Positions 1 to 14,007 of a DNA stretch of 64,000 nt are shown here, piece by piece. This DNA is from Lepisosteus oculatus (lineage: Eukaryota; Chordata; Actinopteri; Semionotiformes; Lepisosteidae). The first letter of the stretch is position 1. Each line of letters begins with the position of its first letter. The notes under the pieces were generated by a model. It searched no databases and was not told the DNA's origin. It worked only from the letters and a program-made list of their open reading frames with translations. Position numbers and translations under genes: made by a program. The stretch lies in contig NC_090711.1 in assembly GCF_040954835.1 (NCBI RefSeq), forward strand, positions 12,147,001 through 12,211,000. The letters run 5' to 3'.

Positions 1-807
1 ATTGTGTGTTGAGAAGTGCGAAACAGCTCTGCAAAAACAGACGTGCTCATGGGAGAAAACTATCTGCTGGTGATGTTATTCGTGAGTCACAAAACCCTCA
101 AACCACTCATCCAATGTGTCATAAATGTGTTTCTGATACATCAGGACTTTTCAATATAGCATACAGTGTCCTGCAAAAGCGTTCATCCACTTTCTAGTGA
201 TGTCCCATTTTTGTTGAATTACATATGGTACACATTTTGTAGATGTATGATAGTTTTAATGAAAAATGGAATGCTGAAACTGATCACTTCTGTGGGTGAA
301 AGACGTTGAATGTCAGCAAAGCAACATTAAGGTTGAAAATATGTTGATAACATAAGTATGCAATATTTGATGCAAGCTTGTATAGCAGCAATTACAGCTG
401 CAAATCTTTTTTGATAAGACTGTACCAACCTTGCAAGCCTGACTGAAAGACCTTACATCAACAGATGTGTTTATTCTGAAGTCATGTAAAACCCCACAAA
501 GCCATGAGAATTAACTGTGGCCATTCAGCTAATTGATTGGCTAGATTAGTCAAAGTAATTAACACTTGTCATGGCAAAGGGGATTTGTAGTTTTGGCTAT
601 TTAACTTCTTACACCTAAAAATGCATTTAGGCCTGTGTTACGGTAAAATTTTCACTTTACAAGAACAGGAATAAATCATTTGTATTGCAGCACTTAAAAT
701 GTACACTATGTTTTTCCTTCACCACATTGCACATTCGTGTAAATTTACCTGGAGTCCTACAAAAGAGTATTTTAAGCAAATATGTTTAACATATACGGCA
801 TTACTGA

Positions 808-1180
808 ACCACAACGCTGGGGCCCAGGGTTCAATTCCTGGAGTGCTGTTGGCTGGAATTTTTATGTTCTCCCCTTGTTTCCTTCCACAGTCCTTTTCCT
901 GGCCCTGACATGCTGTCTGTGTGGAGTCTGTATGTTCCCCCAGGTTTCTGTGGGTTTCCTCCGGGTGCTCTGCTTTCTTCCCACAGTCCAAAGACATGCC
1001 GGAAGGTTAATTGGCTTCTAGGAATATCGTCCCCGTCCCTGGTGTGAGTGTGTGTTGGTGTCTGTCTGCAGTGGACTGGCGTTTCAGTCCAGGGTGTATC
1101 CTGCCTGGTGCCCGCTGCTCGCCGGGATCTGCTCTCCCATGACCCCGTATTGGATAAAGCGGTAAGAAAATGGATGGATT
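808..1180 (+). repeat. tRNA-headed SINE, copy 1
   Basis: The copy has a B-box-like head (GGTTCAATTCC near 829), the family body (GTGTGGAGTCTGTATGTTC, CAGTCCAAAGACATG, ATCC-TGCCTGGTGCCC) and the ATGGATGG tail at 1170. The first part of the tRNA-like head is degraded. The same family recurs about a dozen times in this window on both strands. Confidence 0.8.
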
Positions 1181-4100
1181 GACATTCTGCATGTTTCCTG
1201 GGGAAAATGCTGTTCCAGTCTTTTCCCTGCATCTGTCCTCCTTCAGGAAGAAATATAGCTCTCAGCATGGGCAGCTGGAATTCGGAATGCCAGAGGAGAA
1301 AATCGGGAAGATTTATTGATTAATGTGTCAGGTAAGAAAAGCATAATGTGATTTCTTTCTCTAGACATAGAGATGCCCTGCTGTGGACACTGCCCCTTCC
1401 TCGGGACATCATCTTCAATAACTGCCCTTATGAATTTTTGGCGATAATCTCTGCATTTTTGTACTGGATTTCCTCTGCATTTTCCTTTGCCTTCCTATGA
1501 TGTCCCCACGTTTAAGTAAGCTTTATTATGAGAGGTGACTTGGAACATGACTAAACTACTTGCTAGATTTGATGAAGTGTTGTATAGCTCTTTTAGCTTG
1601 TTGGCTGTCTCGTAAATAGTCCATTTGTGTTAAGCGTATTAAAGCATGAGTAAATAAACTACAGGAAAGTATAGTAAGGCAGAGCAATGGCAATCAAAAT
1701 GTTGTAGTAGGTCCCAGTAGGAGTGTGAAATTTCCACCCAGCCATACTGTGGTAAATTTAGAAAAAGGTGGTAAGAACTGTAGGTGACCAAGTGACAGTA
1801 TTGTGATGTACAGTGTGCATTAATACTGAAACAGAGGAAGTGAACAAAGGGTAATCAGACTTTTTGACAGCAGTCTTAAGAGGCGCCTTACTTGGTTTCA
1901 CTATTTCATTCCTACACTGCGTCAGCACATCGCAATATTATATGCTCTTAGTCTGCAGTTCAGTCACTGAGAGGCACCTTGGTGTGAATCCATTCACTGG
2001 AGAGCCACTCTAAGGAGGAGGTCGACAATTGAGCCTCATGGGTCTCAGCGGTGTCTTTTAACGACATGGTTCTTCCATTGTTTTATGTCCCCGCCATGTT
2101 CCGCGTCCTCCCTAGCGTCTCTCAAGGTTGGGGCACCCTTGTGCAACAACAGGAAGGCCTGCAGTTTCACAAGACTGGCCCCGTGATAACTGGTGTTGCC
2201 GTGACCACAAGACCCTGGACGTCAGTAGGTTTTTGAAGCTCGGGCTGATTTGCAATATAAAAAAAGGGGAAGTGAAATTTCAGGGCGTTTCGAAATTGTG
2301 CAGGGCTTGGCGCCAGTCTTTTTTCTCCAGTTACTGGATCTGACCAGAACTCTGTTCCGGGCAGGGATGGGGTGCTAAGCCAGCCCGGACATCCGCGGTA
2401 AGGAAGCATGAGGACTGAGACATGCGCTTCCACTGAAAATGGCCATGTTTGAATTTGAGGGCACCTCCAGAGGTGCGTTGAGGAACTCCATCTACCAGTA
2501 CCAAGGGTCAATATCTCCACCGAATGTTTATATAAGAAGTCTTGAAGAAATCACTGTGGAGCAAAAATACGCATCTGAGGAATGTTTTGGATGTGTTCTT
2601 TCCATGGGTTCACTCATTTGTCTAATGCGTTTCTCCCTCATGTTAATCCCATGCCATTGGAGACTTGGAATTCAGTCCTTCTCAGCATGAAGCTGATCTC
2701 TTTATTCTGGTCTCCTTTTTTGTATTTCTTTTTAAGTAAAACGGTTTCTTAACTTCTGTTTGCTTGTCTGTTTTGTGTTTTTTTTTGGTGTGTGTGTGTT
2801 GTGTTTGTCAGCTCATCGTCTTTTTGTGCCTCTGTGATTCCGTTAGTCAGTGGGAAGTTTCAACACTTTGTTGAGTGTTGCAGAGGAAGGCGGATGTGAT
2901 GTTAGCAACATACTTGGTGTTTTACTTTTTTTTTGGGGGGATTGATGTTGTTGTAAATAGATGATGTGACAAACACTGTACATCTTAATGTTGTACTACT
3001 AGGGCTCCTGAGCAATTCATCTGGTGAAGACATCAGCTCAGGCTGGGTTTTAGGTTGGGGTTGTATAGACTGTTATGTTAGCTGGCATAAGATTCCTTTA
3101 GGGTTTCCTCAGCCTGGAACAACATCGACCTCTGTGAGCCCGCAGTGCTGTCAGTGAGAGCTGCATCACACCTCTTTCTGCTGCCTTTGCTGTGCTGATG
3201 TTGTAGTTGCCCTGTAGCATGAAAAAGAAACCAATGCACTGAAAAAGCACTGAATCAGAATTGGTAATTACACATTGAGAGCTCATGAAAAAAGGACAAT
3301 CTCTTGCAGTTTTTAAAATGTTTCGACATGGTGGGATGTCAATTGCCTTCCCAAAAGACAGCGAAGAAAACCAAGCGAATACATAGATTGGCTCAATGTT
3401 TTACAAAAGATATTAAGCAAAAAAGTACTGTACATGATTCTTTGAATATCTCTGTGGTAATACATAAGACAGAAGAGCTTATAGATCAGTTCACCTAATA
3501 CCTGTATGACACATGATTCCCACCAAAATGTACACTTACAGACTCCTCTTTAAGCATGGTGATGCCCAGTCAAAAGCAGAATTTAGGAGGGACTTGAACA
3601 CCTCATGCTACTTAGCAAATAGCAGGACATGTAATTCTCACCTTTAATGCCATTACGTGTAGGATTGATTGGAGATGAGAAAGTATTCATCTCTATAAAT
3701 ACTACACATTATATGCCATAATAAGCCAAGTTAGAGGTGGCATTGAGAGAAATTCCATGTGAGGGAAAGGAGCTGCAGGATAGGCTCTGTATGTACAGTA
3801 ATTGATCTGTCCTCTGGGCTGATTAAGAGGCTAATATGAAAAAGAGGAAAATGTTTCAGTTTGTGTTTAGGCTTCAGCTCGGAAGGTTGGGAGAGTGAGA
3901 GGTCTCGTTAGTAATGGACTGGGTTGGTTTACATGAAAAAAGTGTGGGGGCAATGAGGGGCCTCTTGAGGAAAATACTGCTTAGGTTTTACAAAGTGGTG
4001 TCAGAGGCGCCTTTCCAGGTGGGCTGCGTAGGAACTAGGAAGGGGATTGTTCTTAACTACACAAAAAAACTAATGAAGGTTAGCGAGGCAGTGCATTTGT

Positions 4101-5174
4101 ATCCAAAAGGTTGCAGAGGTGAGGGGGAGAAACTACTCCCCTAAAAGTCCCAAAGGAGAAGGAATAACAGTGTCTTACACTGGAAGTTGGTTTGCCAGTC
4201 TCGATGGTTTTAGTGTGGTGGCAAGGAACAGGACTGGACAGCTGAACCTGGGCTGACTGAGGTGTTGGTACTTGGTGGAGTGGGGTATCATCATCCCACA
4301 GCTGAGAGAGGAGGGCAGAGAGCAGAGTCCTTATCATTGGTGGACACTGGCGGACTCGCAGAGAATGTGGCATTAAAGAACTACAACCCAGTTGATGCTG
4401 TGTCAGGGCCATGAGTGCTGGTTGCGGAGAGGCCAAACAGGGTTCGCTGGTGTAGTTAGTGAAGATCTGGTGCTGGATGAAAGGTAGGAGTGAATAGTTG
4501 AAGTAGTAAAAGCAAAGATTTGAGACAAAGTGATTTTTGTGAAGATTGCAATTGAGAAACAGTGCATCGAATTCAATACTCTAGCACTTGGGTTTAATGA
4601 AGATGGAGAGTAAAGAGTCAGGAGAAGCGCTAGTGACTCAGTAGAACCATGTGAAGAGCTACTGAGAAGGAAGAAGGCTGTGCAGATTTTCCCTAAGAAG
4701 GAAACAGAAAGAACAGGTAGGTTCCCAGACAGGCTCTGAAAGATGAAAGAGTGCCAACCTAGAAAACCAGAACTGCGGTGATGCTCTAGCTGTGGTGTTG
4801 TTACGATAACGTGTGTGCTAGGTGTTGTCTCACCAAGGTAATAGGTATTGAAAACACCCACGCTAAAAATAATTGCCACACTTGCATAGACTGTAAATAA
4901 GGCTACGCACAGACATCAGGAATCTTAAAGTTGAGAATGCTTAACAGAAACCTGATTACAACAGTATTGGAAGATGTTTTCAAGATACCGGATTTGTGTG
5001 AATAGGGCCTGATTGGCACTAAGTTGAATTAAGTATAATTTCAGACAGCTTAATTCTACTTGCATTATTCCGGAGGACCTGCAGTTATGAGTCTGAGACC
5101 TCAGTATCGCTACCCAAAAAACTAAAATTAGGTTACAGACTATTAGAGTAGTATAAAATATATTCTCCCTTTTG

Positions 5175-5420
5175 ACAATTCTGGGTTGTAGAGGAGCCAG
5201 AGCCTATCCTGGCAAGCAATGGGGCGTGTGTACCCTACAGGGGACACCAGTCTATTGTGCGGCAGACGCAAACACTGATGGGCACACTCACACCTAGGGC
5301 CAATTTTCAATTAACCTACCAGTATGTTTTTGAACAAGGGGAGTGCATTCCAAGCTCCACACAGATGGCACTCCAGGAATTGAACTCGGGGCTTCAAGGC
5401 TGTGACACTGCAATGCTTTG
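5175..5420 (-). repeat. tRNA-headed SINE, copy 2
   Basis: Reverse-strand copy: the 3' body (AGCCTATCCTGGCAAGCA) is met first and the head (GGAATTGAACTCGGGGC, complement of the B box) last. It lacks the ATGG tail and is more diverged than the 11 kb copy. Confidence 0.7.
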
Positions 5421-6454
5421 CATGGAGTTAAGTGGACAAGAGAGCAGAAGCCACCCCCACCCTTCACCCTGGTGTCACCATGCCACCCACAGATAATATT
5501 TTTCAGGCACAGTCTATGGCATGTAGCTTTGAGGTACAGAGCCTTGCTCAGTTTGTTTTGATCGCTTAAAACATTCGACCTGCATTCTTTTTTCATTTGC
5601 CGATCACAAATTGAAAAACAAATGTTTTAAATAAGCAATAAGCACAAATGACCAAGAGAACCCTTGGAAAACTGAATTTGATCTTCAGAAAGAATTGCCT
5701 TTGTGCTTTAGACTTCAGTCTTGGATCAATATGTACCTCCTGTACTGCTATTTATACATTAATGCCACAGACGAGCCAGAGAAGTGTGGAGTGATATGTG
5801 CGGGTTTGCTTGAGATGCCTGGAAACACAAGAACAAAAACAAGAGTGTGTGACATCATTGTAAGAGTGATCATTTCCATATCTGAGTCACATCAGCTCAT
5901 GGGACCAGCTTATCCTGTGGACAAGAGGATATGAACCCACACCCACATCTTTTCCCTTGGTCAGTACACCTTTTTATTACCCCCAGTAATGCTGCTCCCC
6001 ATTTATACAGCACTGGACTGGAAAAATCAGGGGCAAGCAAACATCACCCTAGGGTGCCCCAGCTGTGTCTGCAGCTGACTTGAACGTGCAACCCAGCAGC
6101 TAGCAGACCAGAGACTTGCATACTCTGGTAACGTTTCATACAGTGTGAGGTCAGGGGCTCTTCCTCCACATTTCCTAAAATGATACCAGGAATCAAGAAA
6201 TTAAACACTACTCCCTCCTCATCCAGCAACCCCCTCACTCCAACCTTTGGGAAATGGAAAAAAAACAGTAAGGGGTACGCCAACCCCAGAAATCAATCAG
6301 TGTCAAGACCCCCTTGCCCCTGGGCCAATGGAACCCCAGACATCTGTAAGAGGGCAAGATGGAAGACTGCAGGAAGAGCTGGATGAAGATAAAGATAAAA
6401 GTATGGTATAAACAAGATTCTTTGCATGAAAGAATCTTGGTTACACTGTATATA

Positions 6455-6735
6455 TAAGGGGCGGAGCAGTGGCTCTGTGGCTAAGGATCTGCACCTGTGG
6501 CTGAAAGGTTGCCAGTTCAAATTCCATGGCTGGCAGAGGAATCCTACTCCGTTGGGCCCCTGAGCAAGGCCCTTAACCCCAGCTGCTCCAGGGGCGCTGT
6601 GCAATGTCTGACCCTGCGCTCTGACCCCAAACTTCTCTCCGTATCTGTGTGCATCATGGGGAGCAAGCTGGGGTGTATGGAAAAGACAAATTCCTAATGC
6701 AAGAAATTGTATATGGCTAATAAAGTCAGTATCTT
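6455..6735 (+). repeat. Second tRNA-headed SINE family, full copy
   Basis: A tRNA-like head with A-box (GTGGCTCTGTGGCTAAGG) and B-box (GTTCAAATTCC) elements is followed by the body CCCTGAGCAAGGCCCTTAACC and a 3' end reading GCAAGAAATTGTATATGGC then TAATAAAGT. The same 3' end recurs at 40.34 kb. It is a different family from the ATGGATGG-tailed SINE. Confidence 0.7.
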
Positions 6736-7329
6736 ATATATTTTACACAGGCAGAGACAAAGTTATTTACATTTTTCAATTGAAACATCTTTGCTTATTT
6801 CCATTTTAAGAAATATTGTTTTTTAAACAATACTTATAAATAATATACTGTATTTTAATTAATGGACACTAATTTATCCTAGAAAGTGGTAAAAAACCTC
6901 TAGGTGAATTAACAGGACTCCTGCTTCTTTGTAGATAACACTATTACTAAGATAACAATTTACATTTACAATTTTACATTTGCTGTTATTCCTTTGGTAG
7001 AAGCTTGTATCCAAAGTGACTCTCAATGGGATATGGACAAGATGCAAAGGGAGCAGATTACAGCAGCATAAAACAGTAAACCACAGAAACAGTAAGTGTG
7101 GTGTTAATTAAGTGCTAGGATGTGGCAATAAACATGAAAATAATTCCTTGCATTTGGATTTGTATACTGCTGCTCATCACCGAGAATCCCAAATGCCCCC
7201 AGATGACCTTACGCATGGACCAGACCAACTTCTGAGGTTCAGCCCTTACCTGGGTCACGCATGACGCCACTCTGTGCCGGCAACCCCTTACACAACAGAC
7301 AGTTGGAGAAGTGAGAAGTTACTTCAGCA

Positions 7330-7570
7330 GTTGAGTTAAGGGGGGAATTTTAGGGAGGCTAGATTGTGCAAGCCCAGAGTGGAATTTAGCCTTATCGCCA
7401 GGTTTAACACCCCTACTCTTACAAAGAAGCCATAGGATCTTTAATGACTAAGGAGTCCAGACCTTTGTTTTATCATCTCATCCTTTAGGAAATTCCCTTT
7501 TGCTATACAGCATCCCTGTTCACCATAGCAGGGTATTGGTGTGGAAATAGGAAGGGGCATCACCTACTAT
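7330..7570 (-). repeat. Old 5S-headed SINE fragment (3' body)
   Basis: The stretch TTAACACCCCTACTCTTAC ... GGATCTTTAATGAC ... CATCTCATCC is a diverged reverse complement of the body of the full 5S-headed SINE at 52.9-53.5 kb. No 5S-like head survives. It ends near a short perfect palindrome at 7573-7598 (11-bp arms, 4-nt loop). Confidence 0.45.
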
Positions 7571-9558
7571 TCTGCTATACTATAAGTATAGTATAGCAAA
7601 CAATATTGAAGTAAAGCAATAAATGCAAGGTTTTGATGAATATTTTTGGTCTCTGACTTTATGTGCTTGTTTAGTCTATTAAGAGGTCTTATAAATTCTC
7701 TGGTGTGCTAGTAAGTGTTTAAGTTTAATTCCTTCAAAAACTGCTGTATCAGCTCTTGTTTCCACTTTAATGTTAATTAAAGACTAGAAATAACCTTTCT
7801 TCCTGTATGTCAGGGACCACATTGTGGCTTACAGTACCTATAGACAGGACAAGACAGCTTTCAAATTCATTGAAAGAAAAAGAGATCTCCAGGGAGAAAT
7901 CACAAAGTCCAAACCCAAGTTTTTGGGTAGATATACTGTATAAAAGCTTAGGGTGTGAAAGTGAGCACTTACAGTACAGTCTAATTTCATCAGCGTGTGT
8001 TTTGAACAGTGACACTTATCGAGAGAGAGAGCAATAACAAAAAGCGCTTCTATAGGAACAGAACTGTTTTTAGTTACTTGGAAACAATCCTTTACAGACT
8101 AGTGATCTCCATGGTGTTTATTTTCTTCCTCTAAATACTAAAAACAATGGTGTAGTTTTTTTCCATTTCAGCTGTAGGAAACAAAAATGAAACATGAATA
8201 AAAGTGTTCACAAATGCTGCAAAACTGAAATTTAAGAATTACAGAAATTAGTGGTGTAATCAATTTGGATTGTAAAAACTTGGATTGTAGGCCTTTTGTA
8301 TTGCACCTCAAAGCCCTGTGAAATCTGTGAAAATTGCCTGTAAATTTTCTACTTACCTGTTTTTTACAGTATTACCCTGTTGTTTACCGTGGGCCTCAAT
8401 ATCACTTGGCAGTAATCTGAAGTGCACATTGAGAAAGTGATTCATGTTGCAATTGTAGCTCACACCACATCAGTGAAGGTTTATTGAGTGAAAGTTTTTT
8501 TTTATGTATTTCTACATTCCAATTATTGCAATTATTTGCAGTTTGGTTATCCCCATCACATCCCCGTCCCCAGAATGTAGAATCTGTGCAGTCCAAAACC
8601 AGGAGCTTGAGGATCAGTTTTAAAGAAGAATCTTTTGATTCTGGGAAAACCTGTTTTTATAATTAACAGGTTTTCAGTAGACTTTACATAATTAGAGCAG
8701 ACACTATAGAACGTTTGAGTGTGCTTCCACTAAGGTGCTTGTCAGGATAAATTGTATTTGAAGATTAAGCACAAATAGTCTGAATTTGGTGGAGCTAACC
8801 TGTATATTTTGCTTTTTTTCATGTTTTTGGTGGTTTTCACTGTCTTACTAAGGATTGAAGGGAAAAGAAAAGAGATGTAAACTGAGAAAAGGCAGAGGAA
8901 AGTAAAATGTCTTAGCACTCGTTAGATGGAGCTTGCACTATCTTTTGGGGAAGTGATGGGTCTGTTTACTACTAACGGAGAATAAATAGAGGAAGATTCA
9001 ATGATAGGGCAAATGTTGCAACTCTGGCCAAAGCCAAACATTGTCATTCCTGGAAATGTAAGACAGCACTTCTTAATTTGGTTAATTTGTCCCCAGTCTG
9101 GTTAAATTCAATTTAGACCGTGCTGGATTAAATAGTGGGAATTTTACGAATTAAGCAAACCCTAAAACAGGTGACGGTGAAGTCTGTGTATACTGTATAT
9201 GTTTGTGTTAGCAGAACATCCTGGCTAGAGCTTGAGGTCAGAAGGGTTAATGTGAAAAGCAACCGTACTGATGCAATGCAGAATTTACTGCCAGGCACAA
9301 ACTGCAATGACAGTAAAAGTTTACGGAAAAAAGGGGCTGGACCTTTCTTTCCAGAAATCCAGCGGCCTCTAGGCAGTCTGGGAAATCCCCTTTGTATTCC
9401 AGCTGTGTGTCACCAGAGGAGGAGCTGGGACAAGGTTGCAACTTCGTCTTGTGCCAAAGCTTGGGTTACCGAGTCAAAAGGCTTTTGATTCATTGGGTGC
9501 TGTTTGCTGAGGCCTTGGAGAACACAGACAGAATGCAGTCTTCTGATTCTTTCTGAAA

Positions 9559-9895
9559 GTGCATCCAGAGGCTTATATCTTTAATAGGGGACCTGTTGTG
9601 TTTGGTGTCAGGCAGTCAATGTCTTGCCAGATGCCAAATCAAGTGTGCACAATGCATTCTCGAGGGGCATCTGAAACCAGCACTTATTTTGAAAACCAGG
9701 TAATTCACGTGTTTTAAACCAAATGAATGTGAACCAAGGATCTTAAATCTTTAATTTCGGACCTGTTTTCTGGTGTTTTGGCAGCTATTGAGTCTCCAAA
9801 TCACAAATTAGGTGTGCACAATGCATGTTCAACAGGCCTTTGAAACACGCAGATCTTTGTACATTTTTAAACCATCTGAATGTGAATCCAGAGGT
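9559..9895. repeat. Diverged tandem repeat, about 2 units of 150-170 bp
   Basis: Unit starts with GTGNATCCAGAGG-like sequence recur at 9559, 9729 and 9882. Shared landmarks inside the units include ATCTTTAAT, GGACCTGTT and GTGTGCACAATGCAT. The units have diverged considerably. No coding potential or transposon ends are visible. Confidence 0.55.
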
Positions 9896-11055
9896 TCAAA
9901 GATTATTTTCCCAGTTTGGGTGTTAATTGCATATTTGCTCTGGTTATTTCATTAATTTGAACCAATTTAACACTTTCCCAAGGTCTTTACCACTGCTACA
10001 AAGACAGTGATAGACATTTGCTTGGTGGCATTTCCAGAGCTGTGCACTATTGGTAACAATGCAGCCTAGACTCTTGGCTGTGTGTGAACTCCAGCTGTGG
10101 GGGATATTAGATGCATACACAACTGTGCTGCCAAGAGCACAAAACTGTTATTACATGCTTAAGGATATAGCCATCACACACTGGTATAGAGCACTCCTAT
10201 GTATGTTAACCCATAGCAACTCTGCCTTTTTTCCAAAGCTAACTTTACCCTTACAGAAATAAGGCATAGCACTGCAGTTAACTAATGTGATGCAGTGATA
10301 CCTTAATAGAACTACAACTACTTAATTATGCTACAATACAAATGCAATGGTACTGCCTTAACTGCACTGCATGTAATGTTGTAGGTTTTAAACTAGGCCC
10401 AAAAGGCTGCATCTGCACTGCTGTAGTTCTGTATTTCATTTTTGTTGTGCATTTATGTAGATCTGATTTAAAAAGTCACTACCAACATTTATGACCACCT
10501 TTCCCTTGTGGAATAAACACTTATATATTTACTCTTTTAAAAAGGCAAAAGCGAACAATAGCTAAATCTTTCAGTCTGGGCTCTGGTCACCTGTAAGTTT
10601 GACTTAAAGAAAGAGTTGGGTTTAAAAGAAAAAATGCAGAAGGTGTGTATACAGAAGTTACAGGAAGATGAAAGCGTTAAGCAACAAGAAGCACTTCTAA
10701 TCTCAGAATGGGAAGCATGCCTGGTAATCATGCCCCCTCTGTTGTGAAATCAGCAATACGGTAGATAACTTCTTGCTATTTAACTTTTTTCAGGTTGATG
10801 AGATTTGAAATCCGCTGGATTTCCCGAAAACAAAAAAAGAAATGAAGCAACAGAATGTGCACTTAACAGGCCAATTAAAAAAAAAACTCAACTCAGATGA
10901 AAAATGACCCACTATCTTTCAGGGTGAATTTGATCCTGGAAAGGGATGGGACAAGGAGTTTCAGTGGTCATTCTTTTTTTTTCTGAAGTCTGACCTTTCA
11001 TATGATGAGATCTTATTATTAAGATCTCCTATTATCTTATTTCTAAACTACTTCC

Positions 11056-11385
11056 ACCCATCCATTTTCTAAACCACTTCTTCCACTTCAGGGTTGTGAG
11101 GGAAACAGAGCCTATTGGGAAACGTAATGGCCACGAGGCAGGGTACACACCAAATGGGACACCAGTCCACCACAGGGCACACACAGACACAAAAACTCAT
11201 ACTCACACACACACCAGGGCCAGTTTTCCCAGAACCCATTGACCTACCATAAAATATCTTTGGACTGTGGGAGAAAACCCACAGTGGAAACCCACACAAA
11301 CTCTGAGAGAACTTGCAGACTCCACACAGACAGTACCCCGGGTCTGGGATTGAATCTAGGGCCCCAGCACTGCATTCAGTCCTGG
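11056..11385 (-). repeat. tRNA-headed SINE, copy 3
   Basis: Near full-length reverse copy. It opens with CCATCCATTTTCTAAACC, the complement of the ATGG tail, contains TTTGGACTGTGGGAGAAAAC, and ends in a B-box-like complement near 11350. Confidence 0.8.
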
Positions 11386-11629
11386 GGCTGAACCGTGGCG
11401 TCTGTGTGCTGTCCTGACCTTTCTGTCTGATGCAGTTAAAGATGCTTTTTAATAGAACTGTTACTCACAGGCCAGAACAGTGTGGTTTTAAGACTGTTGG
11501 GGGTCAGAAAAAGCTGCATCGCACCTAAAATTGATCAACTTTGAGAGTTGCAGTGTGAGCTTTTGCATGTTCACACACCCCTCCAGGGCTGGTACCAGTG
11601 AGCAGACTTGACTAACACTCGAGGGTATA

Positions 11630-11655
11630 TCAACAACAACAACAACAACAACAAA
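11630..11655. repeat. CAA microsatellite
   Basis: An uninterrupted run of CAA triplets, about eight units. Confidence 0.85.
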
Positions 11656-12167
11656 CCTTGCAATGAAATACAGCCAGAAACCACATGCTCTTCATAACAT
11701 GGGTTACTTTTCAGACATCTGTCGCAGGCAGTTTTTAGAATCTCTAATCTTCAAAGGCATAAAGTGAAAGTGTTCACATTCCCACATTCATTGCATGATC
11801 ACCCGCAGTTTCAATTCCGCCTGTGTGCGTGCACACATGAAAAGGGGAAAACTCATATTCCGCAACAGTTTGCCTGCATGTGGGGAGACCTGTTGATGCT
11901 GAAAGCCGGCACCACAGCCTCTCAACAGTAAATCACTACAGTTTTGAGGAAAGGAAAACTCTTCTGTAAATGATTAGGCAAGTATATCCATTTCGGCACT
12001 TCAAAACCCAACTGTGAGAAGGTGTGCAGCTTTTAGCACCACAGAAGTATCTTGTTTCAGCCTACAGCAAGAAAAAAAGCAGCTTCTGTACTTCTGTATG
12101 TGAAACATATTGCGTCCATTGAAAGAATCCTGTCTGGGTTGGTTATTAGGCTGAAACAGGACCTCTT

Positions 12168-12425
12168 CGGTGCTGTCTGTGTGGAGTTTGTATGGTCTTC
12201 CCCTGTCAGTGTGGATTTCCTCTAGGTGCTCTGGTTTCCTCCCCCAGTCCAAATATATACTGGTGTGTTAATTAGCTTCTAGGAAAATTGACCCTGGTAT
12301 CCGTGTGTGCATCTGCCCTGTGATGGACTGGCGTCCAGGGTGTACCCAGTCTGGAGCCCATTGCTTTCTGGGATAGACTCTCCTGCAACTTGAAGAAGCA
12401 GTTAGTTAGATAATGGATCAATATT
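12168..12425 (+). repeat. tRNA-headed SINE, copy 4 (5' truncated)
   Basis: The copy begins at TGCTGTCTGTGTGGAGTTTG, so the tRNA-like head is missing. It continues through the family body to a worn tail (GATAATGGATCA). Confidence 0.75.
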
Positions 12426-12905
12426 ATTTTGGTGGTATTAATGATGCAAAGTGCAGGCACATCTCCTATTTCATTCAGAGCTGAATCTTGCTCCAAAACT
12501 GAATCCCTGCAGCTGTTTGGAAGACCTCTGAGTGATCCCAGCTGGCACAGTGATGATCCAGAAATGAAGAGGGAAATGGGAGGTGAGGAAAAGAGAAAAT
12601 GAAAATGTCTCATGTTGTTTGGAAGAAGGGCTCAGATATCATACACTCATCCCCGTGGTGGAGGACGTTTCTGGATTGCTGTAATAAGTGACTCCTAGCT
12701 CAGCCACATGCACCATTCTTTCCTCTGTTACTTCATAGCTGTGCATGAGTGCAGGTGGTAGGTCCGGCCCTGTGGTCTCTCTGAACATTATTAGTTTTAC
12801 ATCTTTACCACAAAACAATCTCCAATTAGTTGAAATGCAAGTGAATGCAAATGACTATATATTGCCAAGGTTATATACTGTAGGTCTTAATGCTTTGTAT
12901 GTATC

Positions 12906-13150
12906 TGAGTGATCCCTCGTTATACAAGCTTACAGCAATCCGTTCCTTGATAGCTGCTCGTAAAGTAAAAACGCATACAGTATAATTTTAAGTGGAATTG
13001 CCATGATTTCCCATATAATAATCTGGAAAATTGTTTCTAGAACTCAAAAATGTTCCATCAGACCCAAAAACGTCAACTTCAAACGTATTACATCAGGATG
13101 AAAACCAAAGTGGTCCTGCTTAATTATTCAAGCACTAGGAGAGTAGGTAG
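12906..13150. mobile_element. Possible pogo/Tigger-like MITE end
   Basis: The sequence GTGATCCCTCGTTATAC followed by GCAATCCGTTCC resembles the terminal region of pogo/Tigger-type elements, which often start CAGTGATCCCTCG. I see no matching opposite end, so this is a fragment at best. Confidence 0.3.
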
Positions 13151-14007
13151 GAAAACAATACCACTTTTACTTATTTACTGGCTAGTACAGTACTTCCATG
13201 ATTACAGTCATTAGAAAATAGATAATCATTAGGAGTTAACCCGTACTAAACAGATACAAGCCTTATTATTCTAGAAAACTTCAAATTTAATACAAAAAAG
13301 TAAGATAAGATAAAAGAAGAATTTTGGCAATGCTTTACAAGATTCCAGCTTGTAGGAGGGAAAATCTGCTTGTTAAATGGGAAAAACAGGCTGTAAATAT
13401 GTCACTTCAAGCATATTATTGCCCTTGTGCATATGACGAACTGAACTCTGATCTCGTATAAAAGACAACTCCTCTAGTGGTGGCTCATATAGTGTGGGAT
13501 TACTGTATTAGCTTTCCCCTCCCTAAATTCTGGCTGTTTGGAAATTATCAAAGAAATCACTAAAAAAAAACCTCAAAAATCTGTTTCTCCTCTTCTTGTC
13601 CCATCAGACCTGGGATTGGGTTTTTGTGTACATTTGCAATCCAGAATGAAGTCTATTTTAACACACCCGTGAGAATTTAAAATGCATTGTTCTTGTTCTA
13701 GTCTTCTTGGCAGTGTGAGACAAGACTGTACATTTCTACTTGTTAAACAGACTAAAGATGTCCCTTTCCACTTAAGGGAGAATTGTTCCCATGTCCCATG
13801 CCTTTTAAAGCGTGTCTCTTGCTTCTTTTGATTTCCGTGTTAATTCTGTCATCTGTCACATTCACTTGCGATCTCAGAAAAACTCCGGGGACAGCACAGC
13901 TGTAAAGGCAAGAAATGGATTTGTTCAATTTTGCTTCCATCACTCATCGGGAAGCCACTTCTACCAGCTGAAGGTTGTGACAATCCTACAGCCCATCTTG
14001 GAAACTG

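Noticed and set aside
4080-4879. Two adjacent minus-strand frames (118 and 158 codons)
   Set aside because: The translations are Ser/Leu/Thr-rich without any domain; I see no reverse-transcriptase or transposase motif.
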